From: Pseudomonas sp. PSB18
GTDB lineage: Bacteria > Pseudomonadota > Gammaproteobacteria > Pseudomonadales > Pseudomonadaceae
Assembly: GCF_014596565.1 (NCBI RefSeq)
Contig: NZ_NOIN01000004.1
Coordinates: 372,001-436,000 of the forward strand
Length of the DNA stretch: 64,000 nt
Reading direction: 5' to 3'
The position numbers and the translations under genes are program-made. Every line of letters begins with the position of its first letter. The first letter of the stretch is position 1. Below, in pieces: positions 38,401 to 47,668 of this stretch. The notes beneath the pieces are model-generated. The model was not told the DNA's origin, made no database searches, and saw only the letters and a program-made list of their open reading frames with translations.

Positions 38401-38847
38401 ATGGCCTCATTGAATAAGCAGCAGAAACGCGCCAAGCGTGCCAAAGACAAAGCAAAGCAGATCCGCATGACCGGGCGCAAATCCATTCCAATGTATGGAG
38501 ACCCAGCCCACGCCACCGCTCAGCCGCCCGTGTACGTACTGGAGCTGTTCGCCAAACTGCGTGAAGCCGAAGCCATCAGCCGAAGCGAATTGCTCGACAC
38601 ACTGCTTTCTTCCCTGAGCGTGATGATCAGCGAACGTCCGGGTCTGCTGGACCTGAAGAACGCCGAGAACGAAAGCATGGCGGCAACCAACCTGGCCGCC
38701 GACATGCTGGTGGATTACCGCATGTGGGCCGACGACATGGACCGCGAAGCGGCACAGCGCTGGCTCAGCACCCCCGAATTCATCAAGGACTTCGGTGACG
38801 CGCTGGACCGTTATCGCCAATCGATGGAAGAGCCCGCCGGCGAGTAA
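38401..38847 (+). CDS. Hypothetical protein, NKQQKR-type paralogue B
   Basis: 148 residues starting MASLNKQQKRAKRAKDKAKQ, then a mostly helical body ending acidic. It is homologous to the 134-residue protein at 36556 (see there) but longer, by an insertion around residues 28-45 and another near 85-95. There is no recognisable domain. It follows the nuclease gene by ~140 bp. Confidence 0.75.
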   Translation: MASLNKQQKRAKRAKDKAKQIRMTGRKSIPMYGDPAHATAQPPVYVLELFAKLREAEAISRSELLDTLLSSLSVMISERPGLLDLKNAENESMAATNLAADMLVDYRMWADDMDREAAQRWLSTPEFIKDFGDALDRYRQSMEEPAGE

Positions 38848-38856
38848 GCCGATTGG

Positions 38857-39294
38857 TTATTCGTCACCGTTCCAATGGAACACCAGATTGCGTGCGGCCC
38901 CGCTGCCTATGCTGGCGGTGTCGCGGCGTTCCTCGCCATTGCGTGTCGCCATCACGGTGTACTTGCCCGGCGGCAGTTGCACATAAACCAGCGGCCCCGC
39001 TTCATCCAGCGTCAGCAGCGTTTGCCCTGACGCGTTATGGATCGTGACATGCACATCAGGGATGTATTTGTTTTCCGGTCCGACCGCGAAGGTCATGTGC
39101 AGGTTGTAGCCCTGCGCCTGCCCGATGGCCCGGGCTTCGTCCTCGCCGATACCACCGGAGAGATAGGTGATGCCGTTTTGCTGCAGCGGCTGAACCTGCA
39201 CCCCGGCGCTGTCTATTGGGGTGAGGTTGGTGGCGTTAAGTAGGATGGGGAACAGCAGTGCACCAATTGCGATAAGACAATGGAGGGTTTTCAT
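38857..39294 (-). CDS. Secreted carboxypeptidase-regulatory-like (Ig-fold) protein
   Basis: 145 residues with a signal peptide (MKTLHCLIAIGALLFPILLNA) and a single beta-sandwich domain. The pattern is GYNLHMTFAV..., VHVTIHNASGQTLLTLDEAGP, then LPPGKYTVMATRNGEERRD, like periplasmic carboxypeptidase-regulatory-type domains. No enzymatic residues are seen. It is convergent with paralogue B, with nine bases between their stops. Confidence 0.75.
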   Translation of the reverse strand: MKTLHCLIAIGALLFPILLNATNLTPIDSAGVQVQPLQQNGITYLSGGIGEDEARAIGQAQGYNLHMTFAVGPENKYIPDVHVTIHNASGQTLLTLDEAGPLVYVQLPPGKYTVMATRNGEERRDTASIGSGAARNLVFHWNGDE

Positions 39295-39672
39295 GATGGC
39301 AACTCCTGACTCTGGAAAGCCATCTCATTTGATTGCTTAAAAAACGTTCGGGTTTAGATCAATTGGAAGTTGGCTCAAATGCGGTTCGGAATGAAACGTT
39401 CATCCGGTTAACCCTTCCAACCCCCGCCCAAAGCTGGCACCATCGCGCCTTTTTTTACGCGACTCCCCGGGATTTTTTACCGGCAAACACGGTTCAAACA
39501 GCCGTTCGGTTGTTGATGGCGCGACAGTCTGCTGTGCCGATGCGACAAGCTGCCGCACATCACCGGTTTACCGCCCGTAGCACTGTTGGCTGCCGTTCGG
39601 ACGCATGCTAGCTTGGCCGCCTCGCCAGGAAGGCTGCCAACAGCAAGGGAGCACATATCATGAGGACCGCAC
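39295..39672. other. 378-bp intergenic region upstream of the ABC transporter
   Basis: No gene was recognised. The region should contain the promoter for the transporter operon and, on the other strand, for the Ig-like protein. A TGGCACC...CGCC stretch near 39437 resembles a sigma54 element but its GG-GC spacing is one base short. No terminator or repeat is visible. Confidence 0.5.
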
Positions 39673-40446
39673 ATGGCCCAGGCCACGCCCGCGCTTGAAA
39701 TCCGCAACCTGCACAAACGCTACGGACAGCTGGAGGTGCTCAAAGGCGTCTCGCTGACCGCCCGCGACGGCGATGTGATCTCGATCCTGGGCTCCTCCGG
39801 TTCCGGCAAGTCCACGTTCCTGCGCTGCATCAACCTGCTGGAGAACCCCAATCAGGGGGAAATCCTGGTGGCCGGTGAAGCGCTCAAGCTCAAGGCCGCG
39901 AAGAACGGTGAACTGGTGGCCGCCGACGGCAAACAGATCAATCGCCTGCGCAGTGAGATTGGTTTTGTGTTTCAAAACTTTAATCTCTGGCCACACATGA
40001 GCGTGCTCGACAACATCACCGAAGCCCCACGCCGGGTGCTCGGCCAGAGCAAGGCCGAAGCGGTTGAAGTAGCCGAAGCCTTGCTGGCCAAGGTCGGCAT
40101 CGCCGACAAGCGCCATGCCTATCCCGCCGAGCTGTCTGGCGGCCAGCAGCAACGCGCCGCCATCGCCCGCACCCTGGCAATGCAGCCCAAGGTGATCCTG
40201 TTCGACGAGCCCACCTCTGCCCTTGACCCGGAAATGGTCCAGGAAGTACTTAATGTGATCCGCGCCTTGGCCGAAGAAGGTCGCACCATGCTGCTGGTGA
40301 CCCACGAAATGGGGTTCGCCCGTCAGGTTTCCAGCGAAGTGGTGTTCCTCCATCAGGGCCTGGTCGAAGAACAAGGATCGCCACAGCAGGTCTTCGAAAA
40401 CCCGCTTTCGGCGCGCTGCAAACAATTCATGTCCAGCAACCGCTAA
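39673..40446 (+). CDS. Polar amino-acid ABC transporter ATPase
   Basis: 257 residues of the HisP/GlnQ class. Walker A is GSSGSGKST near 39-47, the signature is LSGGQQQR, Walker B is [13 protein letters not shown], and the switch His lies in LVTHEMGFA. It energises the importer formed with the three following genes. The order ATPase, binding protein, permease, permease is that of the conserved Pseudomonas basic-amino-acid locus; the substrate is probably histidine, lysine, arginine or ornithine (by family). Confidence 0.93.
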   Translation: MAQATPALEIRNLHKRYGQLEVLKGVSLTARDGDVISILGSSGSGKSTFLRCINLLENPNQGEILVAGEALKLKAAKNGELVAADGKQINRLRSEIGFVFQNFNLWPHMSVLDNITEAPRRVLGQSKAEAVEVAEALLAKVGIADKRHAYPAELSGGQQQRAAIARTLAMQPKVILFDEPTSALDPEMVQEVLNVIRALAEEGRTMLLVTHEMGFARQVSSEVVFLHQGLVEEQGSPQQVFENPLSARCKQFMSSNR

Positions 40447-40459
40447 CGGAGCAGTGCAT

Positions 40460-41215
40460 ATGCAGACTTACAAGAAATTCCTTTTGGCCGCAGCCGCCAG
40501 CCTGGTGTTCTCGGCCAACGTCATGGCGGCCGAAAAACTGAAGATGGGCATCGAAGCGGCGTACCCGCCGTTCAACAACAAGGACGCCAGCGGCCAGGTC
40601 GTGGGCTTCGACAAAGACATCGGCGATGCCCTGTGCGCCAAGATGAAGGTCGAATGCGGAGTGGAGACTTCCGATTGGGACGGCATCATCCCGGCCCTGA
40701 ACGCCAAGAAGTTCGACTTCCTGATTTCCTCTCTGTCGATCACCGAAGAGCGCAAGCAGGCCGTGGACTTCACCGACCCGTACTATTCCAACAAACTGCA
40801 ATTCATCGCGCCGAAGAATGTCGAGTTCAAGACCGATAAGGCTTCGCTCAAAGGCAAGGTCATCGGTGCCCAACGCGCGACCCTCGCCGGTACCTGGCTT
40901 GAAGACGAGCTGGGCAGCGACATCACAGCCAAGCTCTACGACACCCAGGAAAACGCCTACCTGGACCTGACCTCCGGCCGCGTCGACGCGATCCTGGCGG
41001 ACAAATACGTGAACTACGATTGGCTGAAAACCGACGCCGGCCGTGCTTACGAATTCAAGGGTGATCCAGTGGTGGAAAGCGACAAGATCGGCATCGCCGT
41101 GCGCAAGGGTGACGACGACCTGCGCAACAAGCTGAACGCCGCGCTGAAAGAAATCCTTGCCGACGGCACCTATAAAAAGATCAACGACAAGTACTTCCCG
41201 TTCAGCATCTACTGA
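40460..41215 (+). CDS. Periplasmic lysine/arginine/ornithine/histidine-family binding protein
   Basis: 251 residues from ATG 40460, with GGAG eight bases upstream. The signal peptide is MQTYKKFLLAAAASLVFSANVMAA. The SBP_bac_3 fold has the ligand-site segments GIEAAYPPFNNKDASGQVVGF, YSNKLQFIAPKN and GAQRATLAGTW (the Arg binding the ligand carboxylate). A GTG two codons earlier is too close to the ribosome site. Confidence 0.92.
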   Translation: MQTYKKFLLAAAASLVFSANVMAAEKLKMGIEAAYPPFNNKDASGQVVGFDKDIGDALCAKMKVECGVETSDWDGIIPALNAKKFDFLISSLSITEERKQAVDFTDPYYSNKLQFIAPKNVEFKTDKASLKGKVIGAQRATLAGTWLEDELGSDITAKLYDTQENAYLDLTSGRVDAILADKYVNYDWLKTDAGRAYEFKGDPVVESDKIGIAVRKGDDDLRNKLNAALKEILADGTYKKINDKYFPFSIY

Positions 41216-41293
41216 TGCGGACATGCCTGGTCGGCGCTGCTGCACCGCAGCGCCGCCCCTTAGCAAAGCCTGCCGCGATATGAACACATACCC

Positions 41294-41989
41294 ATGATGA
41301 TCGACCTCTACGGATTCGGCCCGGCGCTTGCCGCCGGCGCACTGATGACCGTCAAACTGGCGCTCTCGGCCCTGTGCCTGGGACTGGTGCTCGGCTTGCT
41401 CGGCGCCCTGGCCAAGACCTCTAACCACAAGCCGCTGCAATGGCTTGGCGGCACCTATTCGACCCTGGTCCGCGGCGTCCCGGAATTGCTCTGGGTGCTG
41501 CTGATCTACTTCGGCACCATCAATCTGATGGGGGCCTTGGGCAAGTACTTCGGCAACCCGGACCTGGCCCTCAATCCCTTCTCCGCCGGTGTCATCGCCT
41601 TGGGCTTGTGCTTTGGCGCCTACGCCACGGAAGTGTTTCGTGGCGCGATCCTGGCGATTCCCAAAGGTCACCGCGAAGCCGGCGTGGCCTTGGGTCTGTC
41701 GAAATGGCGGATCTTTACCAAGTTGATCATGCCGCAGATGTGGCGCATTGCTCTGCCCGGCCTGGGCAATCTTTTCATGATCCTGATGAAGGACACCGCA
41801 CTGGTCTCGGTGATCGGCCTGGAAGAAATCATGCGCCACGCACAGATCGGCGTGAGCGTATCCAAGCAACCGTTCACCTTCTACATGGTGGCCGCTTTCA
41901 TGTACCTGGGCCTGACCGTTCTCGCCATGATCGGCATGCATCTGCTGGAGCGACGCGCCGCCCGTGGCTTTGCCAGGAGCACCCAATGA
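41294..41989 (+). CDS. Amino-acid ABC transporter permease (HisQ type)
   Basis: 231 residues with five membrane helices and an EAA loop HREAGVALGLSKWRIFTKLI, which couples to the ATPase. The N-terminal signature AAGALMTVKLALSALCLGLVLG is typical of the HisQ/HisM subfamily. Its stop overlaps the next permease start by four bases. Confidence 0.92.
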   Translation: MMIDLYGFGPALAAGALMTVKLALSALCLGLVLGLLGALAKTSNHKPLQWLGGTYSTLVRGVPELLWVLLIYFGTINLMGALGKYFGNPDLALNPFSAGVIALGLCFGAYATEVFRGAILAIPKGHREAGVALGLSKWRIFTKLIMPQMWRIALPGLGNLFMILMKDTALVSVIGLEEIMRHAQIGVSVSKQPFTFYMVAAFMYLGLTVLAMIGMHLLERRAARGFARSTQ

Positions 41990-42675
41990 ACTGGGAAGTC
42001 ATCATCAAGTGGCTGCCGAAACTGGCCCAGGGCGCGACCCTGACCCTGGAACTGGTTGCCATAGCCGTGATCGCCGGCCTTCTGCTGGCGATTCCGCTGG
42101 GCATCGCCCGCTCCTCGCGCCTGTGGTACGTGCGGGCACTGCCCTACGCCTACATTTTCTTCTTCCGAGGCACGCCGCTACTGGTCCAACTGTTTCTGGT
42201 CTATTACGGCCTGGCGCAATTCGACGCCGTACGCAGCAGCGCATTGTGGCCGTACCTGCGTGATCCGTTCTGGTGTGCCACCGCCACCATGACCTTGCAC
42301 ACCGCCGCCTACATCGCCGAGATCCTGCGCGGCGCCATCCAGGCCATTCCAAAAGGCGAGATCGAAGCCGCGCGAGCCCTGGGCATGTCGCGGCCCAAGG
42401 CATTGTTCTACATCATGCTGCCGCGCGCCGCGCGCATCGGGCTGCCGGCCTACAGCAACGAAGTGATCCTGATGCTCAAGGCCAGCGCCCTGGCGAGCAC
42501 CGTGACCCTGCTGGAACTCACCGGCATGGCCCGCACCATCATTGCCCGGACCTACCTGCCCGTGGAGATTTTTTTCGCGGCCGGCTTGTTCTACCTGGTG
42601 ATAGCGTTCCTGCTGGTGCAAGGCTTCAAGCAGCTGGAACGTTGGCTACGCGTCGATGCCTGCCAGGGGCGCTGA
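41986..42675 (+). CDS. Amino-acid ABC transporter permease (HisM type)
   Basis: 229 residues from ATG 41986 (MNWEVIIKWLPKLAQGATLT); the longer open frame upstream runs inside the preceding permease and is not coding. The EAA loop reads GEIEAARALGMSRPKALFYI. It pairs with the HisQ-type permease as the membrane heterodimer. Confidence 0.92.
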   Translation: MNWEVIIKWLPKLAQGATLTLELVAIAVIAGLLLAIPLGIARSSRLWYVRALPYAYIFFFRGTPLLVQLFLVYYGLAQFDAVRSSALWPYLRDPFWCATATMTLHTAAYIAEILRGAIQAIPKGEIEAARALGMSRPKALFYIMLPRAARIGLPAYSNEVILMLKASALASTVTLLELTGMARTIIARTYLPVEIFFAAGLFYLVIAFLLVQGFKQLERWLRVDACQGR

Positions 42676-43909
42676 AGCCAACGTGCTGACGGGCGCAGCG
42701 TTGCTCGCCCGTTTCATCGAGCTGGATGGATTTCTCACGACACACCAGGCGCTGTGGAAACCCCGCCCGTTTACCCACTTGCAACTGCCTTGGGAAGCGT
42801 CCTACCCGGAGCTCGCCCAGTGGCTACGCCTGCGTTCGCTGGAAGACGCGGAGAACGACCATCACCAGCCCTGGCTGATTGAACAGGCGCCAGCGCCGTT
42901 TCCGCAGTTGGCGACGCGTTCCCACGCATTGAGCGCCGTCGCAGAATTACCCGGCAGACGGCTCGAGGCGCCAGTCCAGCGCCTCAACGTCGACGTACCC
43001 GGCCGCAAGTGGCAGCAGATCGAAGCCTTCGCCAGCCGCCTGCAATTCACCACCGAACCGACCCATTGGCTCGATTGGTGCGCCGGCAAGGGCCACCTCG
43101 GCAGGCGCTTGCTGCACGGCGACCAACAGCTGACCTGCCTGGAATACGATCCCGCATTAGTCGTCAATGGCCAGCAACTGAGCCAGCGTCACCACCTGGC
43201 CGCCACGCACCTGCAACAAGACGTACTGGCACCGGAGGCGGCCCAGGCGATCCAGGCCGAGCACACGCCAGTAGCGCTACACGCCTGCGGTGACCTGCAT
43301 GTCAGGTTGATGCAACTGGCCAGCACCGCCGGTTGTACCCAGTTGGCTATTGCCCCTTGCTGCTATAACCGCATCAACGCTGACCGGTATCAGCCGCTGT
43401 CCGACGCCGCCCGGGGCTCCGCCCTGCAGTTGTCCGTCGACGATCTCGGCTTGCCACTGACCGAAACCGTTACCGCCGGGGCCCGTGTGCGCAGACAACG
43501 CGATCTGTCCATGGCCCGGCGCCTGGGTTTCGACCTGCTGCAACGGCAGATCAGAGGCCGCAACGAGTACCTCCCCACCCCCTCGCTACCCACCGCGTGG
43601 CTGGATAAATCCTTCACTCAGTACTGCATCGATCTGACAGCCCTGAAAGACCTGCCCCTCGTCGGCTCGCCGGATTGGGCCGCTTTGGAAGCAGCGGGTC
43701 ATCAGCGTTTGGTCGAGGTACGTAACCTGGAACTGGTGCGCGGACTTTTCCGACGGCCACTGGAGCTATGGCTAGCGCTGGATCGAGCACTTTTCCTTAC
43801 TGAAAAAGGCTACAAGGTTCGCCTTGGCACTTTCTGCGAAACGCCCGTTACACCGCGAAACCTGATGTTGCTGGCAGAGCGTTGCCAAGGTAAAACAGCC
43901 TGTGGATAA
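42656..43909 (+). CDS. SAM-dependent methyltransferase (GSTCD-like, Methyltransf_32 type)
   Basis: 417 residues. The SAM-binding region is HWLDWCAGKGHLGRRLL (~141-157), followed by TCLEYDP and HACGDLHVRLM, then a PCCYNR motif near 238 that could hold the target or active-site residues. This arrangement fits the Methyltransf_32/GSTCD-like family, thought to modify RNA or protein; the substrate is unknown. The annotated ATG 42656 overlaps the permease by 20 bases; a GTG at 42683 is an alternative start. Confidence 0.8.
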   Translation: MPARGAEANVLTGAALLARFIELDGFLTTHQALWKPRPFTHLQLPWEASYPELAQWLRLRSLEDAENDHHQPWLIEQAPAPFPQLATRSHALSAVAELPGRRLEAPVQRLNVDVPGRKWQQIEAFASRLQFTTEPTHWLDWCAGKGHLGRRLLHGDQQLTCLEYDPALVVNGQQLSQRHHLAATHLQQDVLAPEAAQAIQAEHTPVALHACGDLHVRLMQLASTAGCTQLAIAPCCYNRINADRYQPLSDAARGSALQLSVDDLGLPLTETVTAGARVRRQRDLSMARRLGFDLLQRQIRGRNEYLPTPSLPTAWLDKSFTQYCIDLTALKDLPLVGSPDWAALEAAGHQRLVEVRNLELVRGLFRRPLELWLALDRALFLTEKGYKVRLGTFCETPVTPRNLMLLAERCQGKTACG

Positions 43910-44325
43910 CTCTGTTGATGGAATATGCCAGGGTCCAATAAATCCGCGTTTTCTTGAGCAAATCACAACTGGTCATTTTTTGTTCATCAGAATAAAAAAC
44001 CATTAAAACAGTCATTTGCATGCAAACGAGAAGGCTGTCACAAAATCGCAAGACGCCATCCGTCCAGTCGTCTCTGTTGTGCATAAGCGCCCAAGCTAAT
44101 CGGCATAACGGTCGAAATCAGTGCAGGAAATGCGCCTGCAATTACATCTCTACCGGCACCAAACAGGTCGAAGCCCGCTACAGGACATCTCGAACAACCG
44201 CACCTGCCAAGCCCTATACCAACCCCGAAAGCTTCCGGTTCGCACCCGACCTGCGGTCCCGGCAAAAATAGTCAGAATTCAGGGGTTTACAGAAATCACT
44301 CAATCGCTATAATCGTCGCCCACAC
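43910..44325 (+). other. 416-bp AT-richer intergenic region before tRNA-Thr
   Basis: No convincing gene. It contains an A/T-rich stretch (43930-44010) and, at its right end, the tRNA-Thr promoter. Short open frames here are Arg/Ser-rich and without a ribosome site. Confidence 0.5.
44286..44313 (+). promoter_or_regulatory. Sigma70 promoter of tRNA-Thr
   Basis: TTTACA at 44286-44291 and a perfect TATAAT at 44308-44313 with a 16-bp spacer, twelve bases before the tRNA. Confidence 0.9.
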
Positions 44326-44401
<76 letters not shown>

Positions 44402-44410
44402 TACAAGACG

Positions 44411-44443
44411 AAGCCCTCGCAGAAATGCGGGGGCTTTGTTTTT
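44411..44443 (+). terminator. Terminator of tRNA-Thr
   Basis: Stem AAGCCCTCGC/GCGGGGGCTT with an AGAAAT loop, followed by TGTTTTT. Confidence 0.9.
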
Positions 44444-44528
44444 ATCCCAACGTAACAAACGTCATACTTTCCGAGTTCCCTTTCGCCCACCAGTCCATGC
44501 CGCTGCACAGTGGCGTCATCGACACTCG

Positions 44529-45485
44529 CTATTGGCGATCTTGCAGAAAATCCAGAATTGCCTGAGTAGTAGCCTCCGCTTTTTCTTCCAGTACCCAATG
44601 ACCCGTGCTCTGTAAAATCAGTGAATGCGGTCGGTAACTGATATGGCTTACCTGCTCGGCCAATGTCTTGCCTCTTGAGTGATCTCCGCCGATGCTGAGA
44701 ACTGGAATGGCCAGTTTGTTCTGAGCAAACGCCTGGTTGTCATTTGCGTCGCTTTCCACCCAGGCTGAATAGAGTTTGAACGCCGCCTCCATTCGTCCAG
44801 GCCGGGAGTAATCCATTACCAGTGCGTTGCGCACCTCTTCATCAACTTTAGGGTTTCCTGGATATACGAACTCATCAAAGAACATATCCAGATAGTTTTT
44901 TTCCTGCCCTCGAATCATCTTTAAAGCGGTTTCGCCGAAGAAGCGAAAATGCCATTTACTGGCGATACCATTCGCTGGATTGCCGTTATAGGGGATTTCC
45001 CACCCTGGAATGCCCGGGATGAATCCATCCATTAAGATGAGACGTTTGGTCTCCTGTGGATATTGCGCCCCATAGGCATAGGCGATGATCAGCCCCATGT
45101 CGTGACCGATAACATCCACCCGCTCCAACTTCAGGACGGCGACCAACTCATGAAGGTCGCGCGCCATATTCTTTTTATCGTATCCATCCTTCGAAATATC
45201 CGTTTCCCCGGCGCCACGATAGTCTGGAACGACAAGCGTATAGCCCTCGCGCAGAAGCCTTGCCATTAACGGCTCCCAATTTCGCCAGCTTCCCGGAAAT
45301 CCGTGAATCAGCAGAACCGGCCTTTCGCCATTGCCACTCACCAGGTAGTGCATGCGGATACCGTTTACATATGCGTATTCACTTCTGAATGTCGCACCGT
45401 CAACGACGATGTTACCTGCTGGGTCTGACGGAGCGGACGTTGCTGATGTAGCCAATAAAACGCTTGGATGAATAAGCGTGCTCAT
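44529..45485 (-). CDS. Alpha/beta hydrolase (epoxide-hydrolase/dehalogenase-like)
   Basis: 318 residues. Oxyanion motif HGFPG is at 61-65, nucleophile elbow GHDMG has Asp129, and the catalytic His is near 296 (STGHWVLEE). An Asp nucleophile in this setting is that of epoxide hydrolases and haloalkane dehalogenases. The base composition is visibly poorer in GC than neighbouring core genes, suggesting acquisition. The first ~24 residues are low-complexity and could be a secretion signal or linker. It is convergent with tRNA-Thr. Confidence 0.85.
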   Translation of the reverse strand: MSTLIHPSVLLATSATSAPSDPAGNIVVDGATFRSEYAYVNGIRMHYLVSGNGERPVLLIHGFPGSWRNWEPLMARLLREGYTLVVPDYRGAGETDISKDGYDKKNMARDLHELVAVLKLERVDVIGHDMGLIIAYAYGAQYPQETKRLILMDGFIPGIPGWEIPYNGNPANGIASKWHFRFFGETALKMIRGQEKNYLDMFFDEFVYPGNPKVDEEVRNALVMDYSRPGRMEAAFKLYSAWVESDANDNQAFAQNKLAIPVLSIGGDHSRGKTLAEQVSHISYRPHSLILQSTGHWVLEEKAEATTQAILDFLQDRQ

Positions 45486-45634
45486 TCTGACACCTTACTT
45501 AGGCCAGACGCTCCGGAACGTGACTCCCACCTTGACTCCTTAAACTAACCAAGCGGATCGAGCGTTAGCGGCGAGGCCTTAACAAATTGGAATGTTTTCA
45601 AGTGACTAGCGTGGGGAGTTAATCAATCTACTGC

Positions 45635-45654
45635 CACTGTCAGAAATGACAGTG
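45635..45654. promoter_or_regulatory. Perfect inverted repeat, candidate operator
   Basis: CACTGTCA-GAAA-TGACAGTG: an 8-bp perfect palindrome with a 4-bp centre, the shape of a dimeric-repressor operator (TGTCA-N4-TGACA). It lies between the divergent hydrolase and chemoreceptor genes. Confidence 0.45.
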
Positions 45655-45827
45655 CCGATAAACGGCAGAAAGGACACTGGAACACGCTCAGCATGGACTA
45701 TCCGGCACGCTTTTAGCGCTCCCAGGCCTCCTGAATATGCAAGCGATCCGCACGTCGGAACTCAGGGCTATGAATGCCCAATCCCTCACCGCAAATCGCC
45801 GGGCGGGATTCATTTAATTTTTTCCTG

Positions 45828-45835
45828 GCCGATAC
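45828..45835 (+). promoter_or_regulatory. Possible FliA (sigma28) -10 box of the chemoreceptor gene
   Basis: GCCGATAC matches seven of eight bases of the FliA -10 consensus GCCGATAA, 85 bp before the start. No matching TAAAGTTT -35 was found, so the call is weak. A perfect GCCGATAA also occurs at 45654-45661. Confidence 0.3.
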
Positions 45836-45920
45836 TCTCAATAGACGCATCACCCGTCCCAAGGCCCCGCTGCCGCTCGACTACACTTGCCCAGACATCC
45901 CGCTCCAGGAGCAATCGACA

Positions 45921-47528
45921 ATGAAGATCCGCACCAAGATCATAGCTTCTGGGTTGGTCAGTCTTTTCTTTGCTCTTCTACTCGGCGGTATCGGGTTGTG
46001 GGGGCATCACTCCATGACCGAGTCCCTGGTGGAGAACGAGACCAGTATTTCAGCCATGCGCAAGCACATGGAAGCGGACATGATGCACGATGCTATTCGT
46101 GCCGATGTCTTGGCTGCGCTGGTGGCAACGCCTGGGAACGCTCAGGAAGCCAAGGAAGTGCAGGAGGCTTTTGACGAGCATTCGCAACGGATGCGCAAGG
46201 TAATTGCCGAGAATGCCGAGGCGAAGCTGCCGGAGGTGGTCGCCAAGGCCATTGTCGAATTGAAACCGCAGGCCGATACCTACATCGAGAAAGCCCGGCA
46301 GGTGATCGGTAAGGTGCTCGGTGGCGCCAAGGATGTACAAGCGCTGCGGACGGAGTTCAACGCAGCGTTTTCGGCGTTGGAGGAGCGCAATGAAGCAGTG
46401 AGCGAGTTGATCGAGAATCAGGCCCAGGCTTCTCGCGAGCATCAGGATGACAGCATCCAGTCTTCGGGGCGCTGGCTGGTGGTGACGTTACTGGCCACCT
46501 GCGTGGCACTGATACTGTTGTCCTGGAGCTTGCTCAAGGCTGTGCTCACACCGTTGAACAAAATCATCCTCAATACCCAGGCGATTTCCCAGGGCGATCT
46601 GCAACGGTCCATGGGGGCGCATGGCAGGGATGAGCTGGGTCAATTGCAGAGCGTCATTGAACAGATGCAAGCCAACCTGCGGCAGATGATCGCCACGATC
46701 CGCAGTCAGAGCGACGAGTTGCACGGCACGTCCCGGACCTTGGGCGACACCGCCAGGCAAATTGTCTCCAGCGCCGATCAACAAGCCCAGAGCGCGACCA
46801 GCATGGCGGCGAGCATGGAGCAGATGATGGCAAACATCAGCCAGATCCATCAGCACGCCGACAGCGCCCGGACGATTTCGGCGCAGTCGGAACAACTGGC
46901 AAGCAGCGGCGGACAAGTGATTCTCGGAGTGGTGGAAGGCATGAGCCGCATCGCCGAGGTGGTCAATCAGTCCTCCAGCAAAATTACGGCCCTGGACGCT
47001 TCGTCCGAAGACATTCATTCCATCATCCAGGTGATCAAAAGCATCGCCGAGCAAACCAACCTGTTGGCGCTTAACGCCGCCATCGAAGCCGCCCGCGCCG
47101 GTGAGGCAGGCCGTGGTTTTGCCGTGGTTGCCGATGAAGTGCGCAACCTGGCGGCGCGCACCACCCAGTCCACCCAGGAAATCACTGCGATGATCGAGCG
47201 CATCCAGACCAGTGCCCGGGATGCCGTGTCCAACATGCAGGCTTGCGTCAGTCGCGTGGATGAAGGGGTGAACCTGGCCCAGCAGGCCGGGGTATCCATC
47301 AGCGAAATCCGCACCGGCGCCCGTCATGCCGCCGAAGTGGTCGAGGAAATTTCCCAGACGATTGCCGAACAATCGAAGGCCAGTGATGAGATGGCTCAGC
47401 GGGTGGAATCGATTGCCGCCCAGTCACGGGAAAACACGCTCTCTATTCACCACCTGCAGCAAACCGCCAACCAATTGAACACTGCGGCGGGGTCGATGCA
47501 GTCTTCGGTGCAGCAGTTCAAGATCTAG
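45921..47528 (+). CDS. Methyl-accepting chemotaxis protein
   Basis: 535 residues from ATG 45921 with CAGGAG upstream. It has TM1 (~8-28), a periplasmic four-helix-bundle-like sensor domain (~30-180), TM2 (~185-206) and HAMP (~207-260). The cytoplasmic signalling domain has the highly conserved hairpin tip [19 protein letters not shown]. It signals to CheA/CheW. The ligand is not deducible, and no C-terminal pentapeptide for CheR is present. Confidence 0.94.
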   Translation: MKIRTKIIASGLVSLFFALLLGGIGLWGHHSMTESLVENETSISAMRKHMEADMMHDAIRADVLAALVATPGNAQEAKEVQEAFDEHSQRMRKVIAENAEAKLPEVVAKAIVELKPQADTYIEKARQVIGKVLGGAKDVQALRTEFNAAFSALEERNEAVSELIENQAQASREHQDDSIQSSGRWLVVTLLATCVALILLSWSLLKAVLTPLNKIILNTQAISQGDLQRSMGAHGRDELGQLQSVIEQMQANLRQMIATIRSQSDELHGTSRTLGDTARQIVSSADQQAQSATSMAASMEQMMANISQIHQHADSARTISAQSEQLASSGGQVILGVVEGMSRIAEVVNQSSSKITALDASSEDIHSIIQVIKSIAEQTNLLALNAAIEAARAGEAGRGFAVVADEVRNLAARTTQSTQEITAMIERIQTSARDAVSNMQACVSRVDEGVNLAQQAGVSISEIRTGARHAAEVVEEISQTIAEQSKASDEMAQRVESIAAQSRENTLSIHHLQQTANQLNTAAGSMQSSVQQFKI

Positions 47529-47668
47529 TAGCCTCCCCCAAGGGCTGCATGGCAGCCCTTCTGCCTTCTACTGAGCCACTCCGAGTGTCGTCCTCAATCC
47601 GATAGAAAAACCTATGCTAAATTATGGGCGAGCAATAATTATGGCTGATCCATAAACGGAGTAATTGC

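Larger units (their letters stand above)
45486..45920. other. 435-bp divergent intergenic region between hydrolase and chemoreceptor
   Basis: It holds a perfect inverted repeat at 45635-45654 and two FliA-like -10 boxes (45654 and 45828). No gene was recognised; the open frames here are short and lack ribosome sites. Confidence 0.5.

Noticed and set aside
38165..38413. 82-codon plus-strand frame overlapping the end of the nuclease gene
   Set aside because: It overlaps the nuclease frame and paralogue B, has no ribosome site and no recognisable features.
34660..39300. Genomic island integrated at tRNA-Phe
   Set aside because: Accessory-looking genes follow the tRNA, but there is no integrase and no direct repeat of the tRNA end.
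39437..39453. Sigma54-like TGGCACC...CGCC upstream of the amino-acid ABC operon
   Set aside because: The GG to GC spacing is nine instead of ten bases, which RpoN promoters do not tolerate well.
41440..41985. In-frame 5' extension of the second ABC permease
   Set aside because: The extension lies in another frame of the first permease; the conserved N-terminus begins at ATG 41986.
43901..43909. Perfect DnaA-box-like TGTGGATAA
   Set aside because: A single 9-mer at a gene end, with no cluster, AT-rich unwinding region or dnaA/dnaN genes; probably chance.
44020..44271. 83-codon plus-strand frame before tRNA-Thr
   Set aside because: Arg/Ser/Thr-rich, no ribosome site, crosses the tRNA upstream region; unlikely to be translated.
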